Below, piece after piece: positions 53,374 to 64,000 of a stretch of 64,000 bases of DNA; within the stretch, counting starts at the first letter, position 1; each line of letters begins with the position of its first letter. The translations under genes and the position numbers were made by a program. Source of the stretch: Cristatella mucedo (taxonomy: Eukaryota > Bryozoa > Phylactolaemata > Cristatellidae); NCBI GenBank assembly GCA_009760855.2, contig WPIO01000047.1, forward strand, positions 2,041,501 to 2,105,500. The letters run 5' to 3'. The notes beneath the pieces are model-generated. The model was not told the origin of the DNA, did not search any database, and was given only the letters and a program-made list of their open reading frames with translations.

Positions 53374-53813
53374 CGTCAAACGTAATGTGATGTAGTATGT
53401 TTCTGCCTGTAACTCCTCGAAGCCATAAAGAATATGTGGGTGTTAGGCACGAGATTTTTTGAAGAGTGCTCTCTCAGCCTATGCGGCTTTCGAAGGTCTA
53501 CACAGTGGCATGGTGAGAAAAGAGGAGCGTGAAGTTTGCTACTCCAAGAATTAGGCGAGAATCGACTGACCACTGAAGATATTGCTACTTTGGCACTGTG
53601 GACCCCTCAAAACACCAAACTAGCAAAATGATGGGCTTACGATCATGTAACCAAACATTTCTTCATTCAGCGCCCCAGTACCACACTGCCCTGAGCCCCC
53701 CCCCGTCCCCCATCCTCGTCCACACTCAGTCCTAGTCCTCAGCCTTCTTCCCGAGAGAGCAGCAAGTCAGATAGCCACGAAGGTACTGCAGATCAAGTTT
53801 CTAATTTCACAGA
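53374..53813 (+). repeat. R4 dispersed repeat copy 1 (440 bp)
   Basis: From ATACGTCAAACGTAATGTG to AAGTTTCTAATTTCACAGA it matches 62600-63043 at more than 90 percent by eye, including a C-run (CCCCCCC) and TTGGCACTGTGGACCCCTC. Downstream the two diverge: here GGAGAGGGACTCTCGC, there AAAGCTGAGGAGACAAAACC. Readable string TEDIATLALWTPQNT. It probably carries a piece of the gene whose remains follow the second copy. Confidence 0.85.
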
Positions 53814-54949
53814 CGGAGAGGGACTCTCGCGCAGACCTCCAACTCCGTCTTATTTTACTATCCAAAATACTGTTTAATTTAATTAGGAAAGCTAAATTCC
53901 TCGTTTGGCTTTCCTTTGCGTGGATTTGATCACTGGAACTCCTAAGGCGCCTCTTGCGCGGTTATGTCGCATCCCAACGTCAGCCATGTTGAATTTCCAG
54001 TAAAGGGTCACGGCCTTGTTCACGCCGGCAGGTTACTTATTTACACGGTAGTTATTCTGTGCCACCGCGTTCTGGGTGAGGCCTTTACTTACTGGGTTAG
54101 GCCTTACGGGCCTTAATCGTTATTGTATTTTTTTCGGTACGATGCCACCGTTGGGCTGTGTGAAGCACAAAGTGGCGCCGCTGCCTCACGGCACGTCTTC
54201 TTTTCATGGTTTCCTACTATATTTGCTTGTTGACGCTCTCCCTCCTCATTTTGCGTGGCCCTGCGTGCGATTCGGTCGGAATCAGCACAGGTGCCAAAAG
54301 TGCAGTGACAGGACAGCGGTAGCTCAATCTGTCTTTGAATAGCCTCGTCTGAATGGCTGCTTGGCCTGGCCTAACCGAAATTACAGCCATTTATTTTTCT
54401 CCTTTTAGCATACTCTTTTAGAGTTTTTGAGTAGGTACATTACTTTTTTCTATGTCAAAAGAAGCCTGGCAATCGGTAGTTCTTAGTTGAGCAACTTCAG
54501 GATTTTCATGTTGCTCTGTCAGTTTACTTATAGACAGGCTGGCCCCTAAACCTTCCAGCTGTGACTCTTCTTGGTCGGAACTTCACTTCACGTCGTCATT
54601 CCCAACACTAGGACCCAGAATTCTTAGAGAGGATGCGGAGACTTTCTGAGCGGCACTCGTCGCTGTGCAGTTATATGTTGCCTCTTCAGGGGGAATCACA
54701 AATAATATTTTTTGTTATGCAAATCCCTCGAGTAGTTAGACTTAGGGAAGTTTCAGGCTCAAGAAACTGTTGGCACATTTCTCTCCATTTATGTGCGTTT
54801 AAATACTACTTCCACGTGGTATTCATTCGCATACGTTCGGACTTTCCAAAAATTGGTGCATAGGCATGTCGCTGAGGGCTGACCTTCCGGTTATGAAATC
54901 TCGAGAAAGTTCGAGCGTCAAATCGGCAGACAGGCAAAAGACACTCCTG
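53814..54949. other. Unassigned stretch
   Basis: No gene or repeat recognised. The ORFs at 54076-54342 and 54633-54863 have no motif. Confidence 0.4.
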
Positions 54950-55170
54950 TAAGCTGAGGGAGGCTCTGACACCACGCACGCGCCTGTATACACACACGAC
55001 GAAAATCAGACTCCGAGAGGCCTTCAACACTCGCGTATTCTGCCAACGTTCTCAGCGTTAAACCGCACAGCCGTTCTCCCGTCCGTCATGCTTCCCACCG
55101 CCTTCTCCTTTCGTGGCAGTGACGCACCCAAGTAATATCACTTCCCAATAAACCGACATGGCTCGTAAAC
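54950..55170 (+). repeat. R3-like repeat, plus orientation
   Basis: GCCTTCAACACTCGCGTATT, CGTTCTCAGCGTTAAACC, CACAGCCGTTCTCCCGTCC, CCCACCGCCTTCTCC and GCAGTGACGCACCC are the reverse complement of words at 44200-44340 and 38650-38800. It stands outside any L2, so R3 is a repeat in its own right. Ends uncertain. Confidence 0.6.
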
Positions 55171-56599
55171 CAGCGGCCATAAATGCCATCAGTCCAAACA
55201 TTCATCGTACGGCAATAAAACGATCGAGACTCCTTCAGAGCTTCGCCTTTTTCTTTCAACTGGGTGATTCAACGTTTCCGTTTAGGGTACCTCTAAAGAC
55301 GCTTGCAAGTGGCACACTATGGGCACGGAGCTGAAAGCTATTCAAAATTCATAAGAGTAGCTAACGTAAACCAAGTCTTTACAGTCGCTAAGGAGCTTTT
55401 CACCGAGGTTCGGTTTAAAGGTTCTTGACCCTTGCAATCATGACATCATGAAAATCATGAATTCTGAAACAATCATGAAAAATGACCTGCTCCTCGTTTT
55501 CGCTTCCGATTTAAAGTGCTGGCTATTCCCTTGACCGTGAGTTAATTTCCCGCTACGCCCCCAAATTTGCCTGTAGTCCGCGACGTCCTAGATTCGGTGA
55601 TCACGATTCCTCGTCTGCCTGTCCGCCATGATTCCTCCAGGATCAAAGCGATACCTCGTCTTGTTCTCGCCGCCGCCGCTGCCTGAGCAAAACGCGTGCT
55701 CGTATGCATGTGACAGCCGTCTGGCATAAGCGTGTCGCAGTTCATGACATCGTGATCCGTATAACGGGAAAAATATAGTGCGGCAAGCCGTAGCGATCGG
55801 ATCGAGCGGAAGCAACTGGCGTCAGTCACAGTAATAATGCAGGGGAGCGCTACTGCAGAGCGATCCCCTGCCAACGGCCGCCGACTGGCTAGTAGTAGGC
55901 TTCCGCTGGCTCTAACAACCATCTCACTCAACTACTAGTCGCAAATCGTACGCGGCCATATTTTCCTGATCGCAATGCTGAGCGGCCGCGATATCGCCGC
56001 CGTCCTCGAGGCTCTAGCTGCGTAGCTGTCGGGTTAAGGAAACTAAACTCAGCGAGCACTAAGAGTTAGCTGCGCACCGAGCTCACCGCTGCGACTGTGC
56101 AGCTGCTGCTCAGCGGGCACTCCGGCGAGGTCTCGCTTGCGACCGACGTCCTCAAAGAATCGCCTCTGGCCAGCCAGTGCCGACGCACTCTAAGCTTGCG
56201 CTTTGGCTGCTACTGATGGGAATAGTCGACGTGAAAGTCACGACTCTATGTTTGAAGCATTTACACACCGGCTGCTTGGCAGAGAAACGGCGAGACGGGA
56301 GGCGTATCTGTCAATTTGATAAGCTTCTAGCAGGTATTATCAGACAGAGGGGCCAAGATTGTTTTGGTTTGTCCGCCGGTTTGTTGGCGCGATTGCCTCT
56401 TTCAATAGTGGCCACCCGCGGTCCGAAGGTGGACTTTCAGCGGTTCTATAGTAAGTGCACACGTCGAACTAAAGCCCGTCTGCTCCTTACAGCACGTGAC
56501 GCTGAACCGCTCTACGGTATATCTGAGGGAACTCAACTGCAATCTTTAAGGCGGCACGAGCAAGCGCACAATCAAACGCAGCAGCAGACCTGCTGCTGC
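55171..56599. other. Unassigned stretch with a 150-codon ORF
   Basis: The ORF 56177-56629 (MPTHSKLALWLLLMG start, Gln/Cys-rich end HNQTQQQTCCCC) has a hydrophobic start that could be a signal sequence but no recognised domain and no second copy. Its end lies in a CAG/CTG repeat (56577-56605). I leave it uncalled as a gene. Nothing else found. Confidence 0.4.
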
Positions 56600-57161
56600 T
56601 GCAGCGTAGCGACGAGTGAATCTCACTGACCGCAGCGCCCTTCACTTTTGTCGTAGAAGCCAGCTGATGGACCACGTTTGCTAGGATTACGTGTACTGCG
56701 GTACACCGCGGCGGCCTATCTTAGGAAATAAACGCAGCCGACGAAGCGGCGACCGTATTGCAATGCATTGGCTCCCTGCCTACCAAGTCAGCCTAGTGGA
56801 AAGCTCTTTATCGGCGTAGAGACAGCAACGATGCTCGCCTGAATGTTACCGCGCTCGCCGCTTTCCCGTCAGAACGACGCAGCCTTCTAGCAGCGTGTAG
56901 AGATATCTGTGTGCATGAAGTTTTTGCAAATGCCGTCGCAAGGAGAGCAGTCTTATTAGTGCCAGATTTCGATTGATTTGTTGCCGATGCGCCATAGTGT
57001 AGTGGCCACGGCTCTTTGTAACTCCGAGGTTGTACCGGCTTCGCGCTTCGCTCGCTTCGTCCTTCAGATTACAAAACAGCGGTGCGACTGCGGACGTTGG
57101 ATAGCGACGCTCGCTTGGGCAAGAAGGACGCGAAAACTACCTAACTGCCTACCGGCTGAAA
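56600..57161 (+). other. 5' flank of GC-rich gene D, shared with gene B
   Basis: Matches 33430-34051 (GGACCACGTTTGC, AAATAAACGCAGCCGACGAAG, GCATTGGCTCCCTGCCTACC, ATCGGCGTAGAGACAGCA). Likely promoter and 5' UTR of the pair, but I find no convincing TATA or initiator. Confidence 0.6.
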
Positions 57162-58827
57162 ATGGATCGTCGTGTGCTGCAGCCTGCCGAGCGCGCCTCG
57201 AGGCATGGCGACGAGAATGCTCAGGGGAGGCAAAGTCAAGCAGCGCCAGCGGGAGGACAGCGGCCTGAAGAAACGACGTCCGCGCGCGGTCTCTCGAACC
57301 GAGACAGAGGCGAGGTAGTCACGTGTGGCGATGCAGACGGTCGGCCGCCGCATCGGCCATCGCCGCGGCGGCAGTGGCCGGCGCTGCTTCGCGCCCAGCC
57401 CGACGATGCCAGCCCGACATTTCAGACCGGCGTGGCCGCTGCCGGACAGCTGCCAGATAGAGCGATTTCGTCGAGCTTGCAGCGCGCGGCCGCAACGGAG
57501 GCGGCGACAGCCATCAGTTCGTCTGCAGCTGCCGACAGGGGCGCTACTGTGCCAGCGCCGCGGCGGGACTCAGCGGCGGCCAAGGAAATGGACGCTCTCA
57601 CTGCGACGGCCACGGCGGCAGCGTGCTCGAGTGCCGCCCCGCCGCCATACTGCCAGTCGCCTCTTCGGTCAACTGCGGCAGCGGCGGCGATTTCGCGTTA
57701 CGAAGCCGTCAGCCCAATGCCGGCTAGCTCCGAGTCGGCGACCTCCACTCGACTCCGGCTCGAGCCGACTTTCGCTGGCGCGGCGGCGAGCCGCTCGGGC
57801 GCCGCGGGCGTCGAATCGCCTGCGCAGCGGCGTGACGAGGCCACCGGAGCAGGTCGTGTGCCGGGGCAGCACGTCGAGCGAGCTGGAAGCAGGATAGTTC
57901 ACTTCACGTCCGACAGCGGCCGTCGCGGCGAGCCTCGCAGGGTCGATCAGCGCTGCTGCCGCGCGACTGGAACCAGCCCAACGGATCGCCGACGTGAGCC
58001 CGACCGAAGGCAAGGCGGCGACGACCGCAGCGTTGCTCAACGAGGAGACGGACTCGGCGGCTCTAGCGGTGGCTACGGCGGTGGAGAAGCGTCCAACGGC
58101 GTGGCAAGGATAATGCAGCACGCGGACAACCTGGCCGACCAGATGGAGAACTTAATGCATTGGAAGTCTCTGATTGGCGAGGCGCGCGTGGCGGCGCAGC
58201 GCGCGGACGAGGCATCGACGCGGCGGCGCCTCAGAGACGGGCGCGCCCCGACAGACGCCGAGCAGAGCGAGCTGCAGGGGACGGCGAGCGAGCGCACGGG
58301 CCAGAGCTACTGGCAGATGCTCGAGGGCAGCATTCATAACGACATCGTCACTATGATTTACCAACGGCGCCAGCTCGCCGATGAGTACGTCTCGATATCA
58401 CGCGGCGATGCTGCCTCCGGCGCCGCTTGCGCTACCTCGCCGGCCCAGATAGACATCTTTGGGGCTTGCACAGCGGAAGAGGGGAAGAAACTCGGCGACG
58501 ACGCGACAGCGAGCAGCGACGCGACGACTAAGTCCCCTACGAGACCGAGAGATGGGGGAGAGCACTAAGGGCGACAGCGCCGGCGGACGGCACATTTCGG
58601 GCATTACCGGTCAGGGTAGACGAGACAAACGACGCAGCGTCTCCGTCACCGTTCGCCAGAAGTTCCACGGTTGCCACGTGGACCGGCGCAGAGGCGCACC
58701 ATGGCCAGTCGGTTCGAGGCGCGCGGAGCAGCCCAACAGGGAACGCAGCGACCGGCATCTAGAGCCCTGCGGTCGCTTGCTACCGGAAGCGAAATACTCT
58801 TCTACGCGACCAGCTTTGCCGAAGTAG
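57162..58827 (+). pseudogene. GC-rich gene family copy D, module intact, 3' end frameshifted
   Basis: Open for 468 codons from MDRRVLQPAERASRHGDENA to 58568. It matches gene B: one PAPRR repeat where B has about three, then an almost identical stretch with the module (QHADNLADQMENLMHWKSLI, DGRAPTDAEQSEL, TGQSYWQMLEGSIHND, YQRRQLADEYVS). After GACTAEE a 1-base deletion relative to B near 58480 shifts the frame to an early stop at 58566-58568. The frame homologous to B also contains a TAA (58531 region), and a second 1-base difference near 58690 is needed before the shared ending LLPEAKYSSTRPALPK at 58827. The protein would end about 120 residues short of B. It may still give a truncated protein with a complete module, so 'pseudogene' is provisional. 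AATAAA at 59165-59170. Confidence 0.65.
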
Positions 58828-59164
58828 AGAGAGCGCGGCTTCGCGATTAGCCTCTGTCATCCGCACGGATAGACTGGCACCTCACACTGGACTGTGACAG
58901 CGGTGGCTCGGACATGTGCAAGAGACGAGCTCAGGAGCTCTCGGCGCGGCAGCGGAGGAGGATGACGCGCGTCTATAGTATTTGTGAGCTGAGGCGAGAT
59001 GACTCGGCATAACGAGCTCGAATGAGCGTCTTAGGTCTCATACGAATGCATCTGAAACTCGAGTTGGCTCATAAGGCTTACTACGAGAATACGGATGGCC
59101 AATGACAACTCCGAGATTGAATCGTTTTTAGCACCGTTTTACAGGCTCGCTTTCACGCTGTGGC

Positions 59165-59170
59165 AATAAA
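59165..59170 (+). other. Polyadenylation signal AATAAA of gene copy D
   Basis: GGCAATAAAGTTTTATTTG, identical to the site after gene B. Confidence 0.55.
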
Positions 59171-59344
59171 GTTTTATTTGTGAGCTTCTGAGCTAAAGAG
59201 TCTCTAGAACAGTGTGCCAAACCGAGAACCCTCCTCGGGTGGCTCTTTACGATACGCTTTCGTTTCATCCGTGGCCAACGAGCAAAAGGGACTGCAGTCA
59301 AATCCGCTAATAAGAACACGCTCGGGCCGGCAAAAACCGTGTTT

Positions 59345-59929
59345 TTATGCGGAGTATTCTCATGTGCAGAGTGAGACGAATGCTGGAGATCAAATCTGGG
59401 ACGCAGAACTGCTATTGCTATAGGCGGAGTATTCTTACATTCGATATTCTCATATGCGGAGTCAACTGTCCTAAGCAGGGATAGAACTGTCGGTTGAGTT
59501 GAGTTTGAGGCTTGAGACCGTAGTGTGCTTCCTGTGACGCTTTTCTACTCATTACTGCGGCATGCTACTCGTCCTCTTGTCATCCTTTCTCGGCGACGAA
59601 ACTGCAACGCCTTTGCAAAACAACGTCAACGCTCGCGTCACGCCCGATCGTAGGATAGATGGATGGCCGAGAAGGAAGCTCGAAAGCGCTCGTACGCGGC
59701 CGTCATCCCACCGCACGCGGCGGCCATGCCTTTGCCAACACCTTCCGGCGACGGCGACGGCGCTCGATGCGCCGGTGGGTATAAAAGCTCCTGGAGCCGC
59801 CGTGGGGTCCAGATCTGAGGTGCAGCTCGTTTTGCGGGAGCTGCGAGCTGAATTACCGCTCGTTTGGTATTCCTAGCATTGTCTCGAACAGCTTAACGCG
59901 TTCTCACTCAAGCGCTACCGTAACTCTCC
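59345..59929. other. Flank of D and CpG-rich patch with a TATA box
   Basis: 59345-59400 holds the empty L2 site and the end of similarity with B; TATGCGGAGTATTCT is repeated three times at 59346-59462. 59640-59870 is CpG-rich, with GGGTATAAAAGCTCC at 59777-59791 about 150 bp before the recognisable L2 start. The ORF 59562-59876 has no motif. The patch could be the 5' UTR and promoter of the L2 that follows, or an unrelated promoter. Confidence 0.4.
59780..59787 (+). promoter_or_regulatory. Candidate TATA box in a CpG-rich patch
   Basis: TATAAAAG in a GC-rich setting, pointing toward the L2 at 59930. A single motif without transcript evidence; low confidence. Confidence 0.3.
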
Positions 59930-62046
59930 TTTAGTGGTCATCAGGCCTATTAGAACTCAGGCGGTCCAACTTAACGCTTATCTTTTGAATCGTCACTTAA
60001 AGCGCAATGAACCGCTGTTAATGAAACACCTTATTTCAGAAAAAGGTCTCGACCTGCTTGCCTTGACTTCGCTAATATCGGTTAACTGCCCGACAATTAG
60101 ACGCAAGTCCGACTGGTTTCTGCTTCTTTCGCACCCCTAGATCAATCGAAACTGAAGGTTGATTCGCTGTTATCACACACTTGAACTTCGACCTCAAGCC
60201 GTTTGCAGTACCCTCGAAGTAGTCTTTCCAATCTGTTGTCTTTATTTCACCCGAAATCAAGCTAGCGATGGTGGCAGCAGTCTATCACCCATGAGGTACC
60301 AAGTCCTCCTTTATTCCTGATTCATCTTATATCATTTTGAATCGGTGTACAAGAAATCAATCTTTACTCATTATGGGGGATTTTAAAATTCATTACGGTA
60401 ACTTATCTGACGTCTTCAGCGCTGAATTTCGTGCACTGACTGACTCATTGTCTCTATGGTTCGTGCGCATGGCCCTTTTCACACCAAAGGTCACAAAATC
60501 GATCGAATTATCTCACACAACTGGACTTTATCATCACCCATTATTACCAAATCTTCCTTATCTGACGACGTGCAGATCTTATTCAGTCTACAATGTGTGC
60601 CCTTCTCTTCATCTAAAATCACTCGTGAATCGCGAAATCGCAAGACCCTTAACATCGATCCTGCTCGTACGAGAATATCTGCTTTGTCTCTGCTTCTCAA
60701 TCTCACTTCCGACCAGTCATCATTGGTAGATTGCTGCAACATGACACTAGTTGACATGCTAGACGAGTTTGCATGTCTGACAAAGCGCACTGTGCGCCCT
60801 CGCCCAGATGGCCTATGGTCTAACCACAGACATGAAACTAGCTAGGTCTACTAAGCAAAAGCTTAGAAAGCATACAACAAATCAGAACTGACTGTCCAAC
60901 AACAGGCATACTAGGACTACTGTAGATCGTAACAATCGATCCTAGGAAAGGCCAAGGCCAGCTTCTATAAAAACATAGTTGAATCGCAGATGCACAATCC
61001 ACAAATGCTGATGTTGACGATCGACCATCTTCTTAACCGCTCCCGGGTTAGCTCCTTACCTAGTAATCCCTGCGATGATCTACCTGATCGTTACTCTAGC
61101 TTGTTTGTCAACAAGATAGAAAAGATCAGAAATGCAATCTCTAAGATAGCAGCATCCTCCCTGGAATCATGTCCCTCAATTCTATGTAGCACCTGAATGG
61201 CTACATTCAAAAAGATCACTAGTGACCTCGTCCTGAAGTTCATATCCCAATCAAAGAAGGCAACTAGTCCTCTGGACCCGATTCTAACTGTCCTGCTTCT
61301 GCGATGCATTGATCTGTTGCTGCTACGCATAACTAACATCATAAATATATATCACTAGCCTCAGGCACATCCTTTCAAAAAGGCTCTAGTCAGGCCACTA
61401 CTCAAGAAAGCAACACCAGACCAAAAGAACTTGAGCAACTTCCGTCCAGTGTTCATTCTATCTTTTTTATCAAGCACACTTTACCGAGTCGTGGCAGACC
61501 AGCTCAAATCATATATTGAAACTTTAAACCTTGCGAGGAAGTTCCAGTCAGGTTTTAGAGCTAATCACTCCACAGAGTCACCATTGCTTCGAGTTATAAC
61601 GACTTTCTTAGGACTGCAGACTTTAAAAAATCCTAGCTGTTTAAACAGCCTCTTTTTGTATAGCGACAGAAGAGCCTTTAAGTGATATCACCACCGCTTG
61701 CAGTGGCAATAAAGAATCGCCCACCGCAGGAATCGAACTCACGACATCGGGACCGAGGTCGTGAAAGCAACCACCATACCTACTGTGCCATCGCGGCTAA
61801 TATCCCTGCTTGTTGCGTTCGATCTTTCGGCAGCTTTTGACACTATCGATCACCAAGTTCCTCTTTAGCGTCTCTAACATCGCCAGGGCATTGCTGGCAC
61901 TGCATTGCAATGGTCCAGCTTCTGTCTCAGTGGGAAATTCCCGGCTATTGATGTGAATGGCCATAGATCATTCGAGAAATCTCTGAAATATAGGGTACCT
62001 CAGGGCTCTGTGCTAGGTTCCGTTCTTTTCATGGTTTATACTCTCC
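59930..62046 (+). mobile_element. L2 retrotransposon with endonuclease and RT, split by a SINE, 3'-truncated
   Basis: Most complete plus-strand 5' part. Endonuclease: GLDLLALTS near 60050, AMVAAVYH near 60270, then GTKSSFIPDSSYIILNRC and SLLIMGDFKIHYGN near 60373 (the GDF of the AP-endonuclease fold), TKGHKIDRIISHNWTLSS. RT linker: TKRTVRPRPDGLW, MLMLTIDHLLNRSRVSSLPS. RT core: RPLLKKATPDQKNLSNFRPV, FQSGFRANHSTES, LVAFDLSAAFDTIDHQV after the SINE, and PQGSVLGSVLF, with motif B intact unlike the copy at 13117. It stops after FMVYTLPL at about 62046, before the YADD box. Stops and frameshifts are scattered. Confidence 0.9.
61647..61798 (-). mobile_element. tRNA-derived SINE, copy 5, inside L2 RT
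   Basis: Reverse complement of the other copies: AGCCTCTTTTTGTATAGCGA, CACCACCGCTTGCAGTGGCA, box B complement GGAATCGAACT at 61729-61739, ending TGTGCCATCGCGGCT. It lies between RT motifs (LLRV...TF.GLQT and VAFDLSAAFD), so the L2 was already fixed when the SINE arrived. Target duplication not resolved. Confidence 0.9.
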
Positions 62047-62599
62047 CTCTTGAATGCGCTGAGCGGTTCGAGGCAATGCTAGGACTACCAAACGAGCGGA
62101 ACTCAGCTTGCATCTCCCGCCAAACAAGCGGCGTCTCAGCCCCGGGGGGGGGGCCCCCACGGCTGCTCTGGGGCGCTTTACTTTTGTTAAAGCATTATTC
62201 ACCAATCTTAGCAAGAGCAATAATATCCAGGAATGCGTTTGAACTACGATAATGAAGCGATAATAGGTACGCACGATCACAACTAGTTGGTACTATTTCA
62301 ATAGTGAATAGGCCACACTTGATTGAAATGACATGAGGAGATTGCTAGCACCCAGCAGACGCATATTGCAAAATGTATAGGCGATTTATCAAGACAGAAG
62401 CAAACGTTACTAAAAGAAAGCATCCGTCCCGATGTACGAGACCTACAGAGCACACTTCGGCATAGCAGCCATTTCACATGCAAAGAGAATGGTAAAGAGA
62501 ACACTTAAAGGTGAGGTGAACTAGTGCTTCTCGCTGATGGCATTTCTCGAACAATATTAGGTAAAGCGCGACATATCTTTTTTAATTAATCAATTTTTT
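62047..62599. other. Unassigned stretch with a G/C homopolymer palindrome
   Basis: 62140-62158 is four C, ten G and five C, a near-palindrome that is prone to sequencing error. No gene or repeat match otherwise. Confidence 0.45.
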
Positions 62600-63043
62600 A
62601 TACGTCAAACGTAATGTGATGTAATATATTTCTGCCTGTAACTCCTCGAAGCCATAAAGAATATGTGGGTGTTAGGCACGAGAGTTTTGAATAGCGCTCA
62701 CACCGTCTATGCGGCTTTCGAAGGTCTACACAGTAGCAATGTGAGAAAAGAGGGTCATGAAGTTTGCTACTTCAAGAATTAGGCGAGAATCTACTGACCA
62801 ATGAAGATATTGCTACTTTGGCACTGTGGACCCCTCAAAACACCGAACTAGCAAAATGATGGGCTTACGATCATGTAACCAAACATTTCTTCATTCAGCG
62901 CCCCAGTACCACACTGCCCTGAGCCCCCCCCCCCCGTGCCCCATCCTCGTCCACACTCAGTCCTAGCCCTCAGCCTTCTTCCCGAGAGAGCAGCAAGTCA
63001 GATAGCCACGAAGGTACTGCAGATCAAGTTTCTAATTTCACAG
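62600..63043 (+). repeat. R4 dispersed repeat copy 2 (444 bp)
   Basis: ATACGTCAAACGTAATGTGA to AAGTTTCTAATTTCACAGA, matching 53374-53813 with a longer C-run. Both copies have CAATTTT just before ATACGTC, so the true left edge may lie a little further out. Confidence 0.85.
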
Positions 63044-63445
63044 ATAAAGCTGAGGAGACAAAACCATTCTTCGATAAGAAATTATCAAACTTTATCAAAG
63101 ACTTTACAAAGATCTTACTCGAGAATTGGTCTTACTAAGTCATATGCCGAGCTTCTGACTTCTAGACTCAGGGTGTGGAACTTGTTAAATGAAGGACCAA
63201 AAGGGACAGGTGAGAGAAAGCTTCAGCATCTTTATTTAGACTTTCTCAGTCGGCAAGATTGGCTGTGCTTCTGCAAAAATATGGTCGGTCTATTCAATGC
63301 TATGGGAATAGCATTTAACCCAAATAAATGATTCCTATTCATAGTTCATATAGAAGCCTCAAAGCCGTGCAGCTTCATAACGGAAACACGTTCCATCTCT
63401 CCTTATGGCTCACTCGGTGCCTACAAAGACTATTTAAGTAGTACC
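62936..63445 (+). pseudogene. Remnant of a conserved animal gene of unknown function (SLKAVLLHNGN family)
   Basis: The frame at 62936-63331 reads GLTKSYAELLTSRLRVWNLL and then RQDWLCFCKNMVGLFNAMGI; after a frameshift at about 63330 the next frame reads IHSSYRSLKAVQLHNGN. I know this order (a Y/AELL.SRL helix, a 'F.....L..C.....L...LG' stretch, then SS.RSLKAVLLHNGN) from a family of predicted proteins common in arthropods, cnidarians and fish, often in many copies and annotated without function. The recognition is from memory and needs a search. The copy has TGA in place of the expected Trp codon region (near 63330), a frameshift and a lost 3' end, so it is dead. The proline-rich part before it is shared with R4, suggesting that R4 is the 5' part of the same unit. 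Confidence 0.5.
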
Positions 63446-64000
63446 AATAAATAAATAAATAAATATATATATATGTATATATATATGTATGTATATATAT
63501 ATATATATATACACCCTTATCACAAAAGCAAAGTTTGTAAGTATAATAACAATCGTTAACACTTATGAAGCATAAGCAATGAGGAAATAACACTTAGTAC
63601 CCAGGTGCAAAAACTCTTGTTATGTAGAGTCCTGTTATTCTAAACTGAACTCTCGGTTTGAAGACGTTTGATCAAAGAAGTCAACTAATTTTCTTGCACT
63701 AAAAAAGTCAAAACTTAACTCCTACTCCTAGGACAGCCTTAAAATATGGCTGGACAAAAAGGTTTTGCTACTCTGATAGATAGTGATGTAGGCTGCCGTA
63801 TACTTGAGGTGTCTCCTTTTTACCACTGCCGCCATCTTCGCATAGCGAGCCAGAGCAGCTTCAAGTGAAAATACGATAGCCAAATGACTTCATCTTACGC
63901 AACACAGAGAAGGTGAGAGGCATGGGGAATAACTTTCGAGGATGGAATGTCAAAAACCACGAATTCAATTTAAAGTCATAATAATGTCGTTTTATAGCAC
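63446..64000. other. Window end: TA microsatellite and unassigned DNA
   Basis: AATAAATAAATAAATA then interrupted TA/TG repeats at 63449-63511. After that nothing is recognised, apart from a short SLKIWLDKK-like string near 63735-63760 of the kind found at the end of L2/CR1 ORFs, too short to call. Confidence 0.5.

Noticed and set aside
53701..53709. C-run in R4 as a frameshift site
   Set aside because: A homopolymer differing in length between copies is expected from slippage or sequencing error; nothing shows translation across it.

Overview
This window looks like non-coding, repeat-dense nuclear DNA from an animal, most likely an invertebrate. The evidence is many L2/CR1-type non-LTR retrotransposon fragments, a tRNA-derived SINE with box A and box B, long AT, CT, GT and GTCC microsatellites, AATAAA polyadenylation signals, and no bacterial operon structure. 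I cannot name the species. I see no rRNA, no genuine tRNA gene, no CRISPR array and no convincing multi-exon host gene.

Layout. 1-2290 is a 123-bp tandem array (41 codons per unit) cut by the window edge. 2.3-9.6 kb is mostly unique AT-rich DNA with one perfect hairpin and a large AT/CT microsatellite. 9.6-15.5 kb holds L2 copies, one with an almost readable reverse transcriptase. 15.5-22.5 kb and 44.9-50.9 kb are two copies of one segmental duplication: LTR-like element, reversed L2 3' end, small ORF, GTCC site, GC-rich gene. 24.7-31.1, 37.2-40.8 and 40.8-46.4 kb are three copies of a composite unit (reversed L2 followed by an LTR-like element with a TG...CA terminus). The last two are adjacent in tandem and share a SINE and a 260-280 bp insert that the first lacks. 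33.4-36.4 and 56.6-59.4 kb hold two more copies of the GC-rich gene. 51-52.4 kb has a second L2 family, 53.4 and 62.6 kb share a 440-bp repeat that runs into a broken conserved gene, and 59.9-62.0 kb is an L2 with endonuclease and RT interrupted by a SINE.

The most novel item is the GC-rich gene family, with four copies called A (19.6 kb), B (34.1 kb), C (48.8 kb) and D (57.2 kb). All share an Ala/Pro/Arg-rich N-terminus, a conserved module of about 100 residues (LADQ.ENF..W.SLV...DGRA...TG..YWQ..E.SI) that I do not recognise, and a 3' UTR with a poly(A) signal. Only B is open over its whole length (613 codons). A, C and D carry frameshifts or stops, and A has duplicated the module. The paralogues also act as a record of events: several L2 tails, the SINE, the insert and the GTCC expansion can be read against an empty or unexpanded paralogous site.

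Boundaries of repeats were set by eye against other copies in the window and may be off by some tens of bases.
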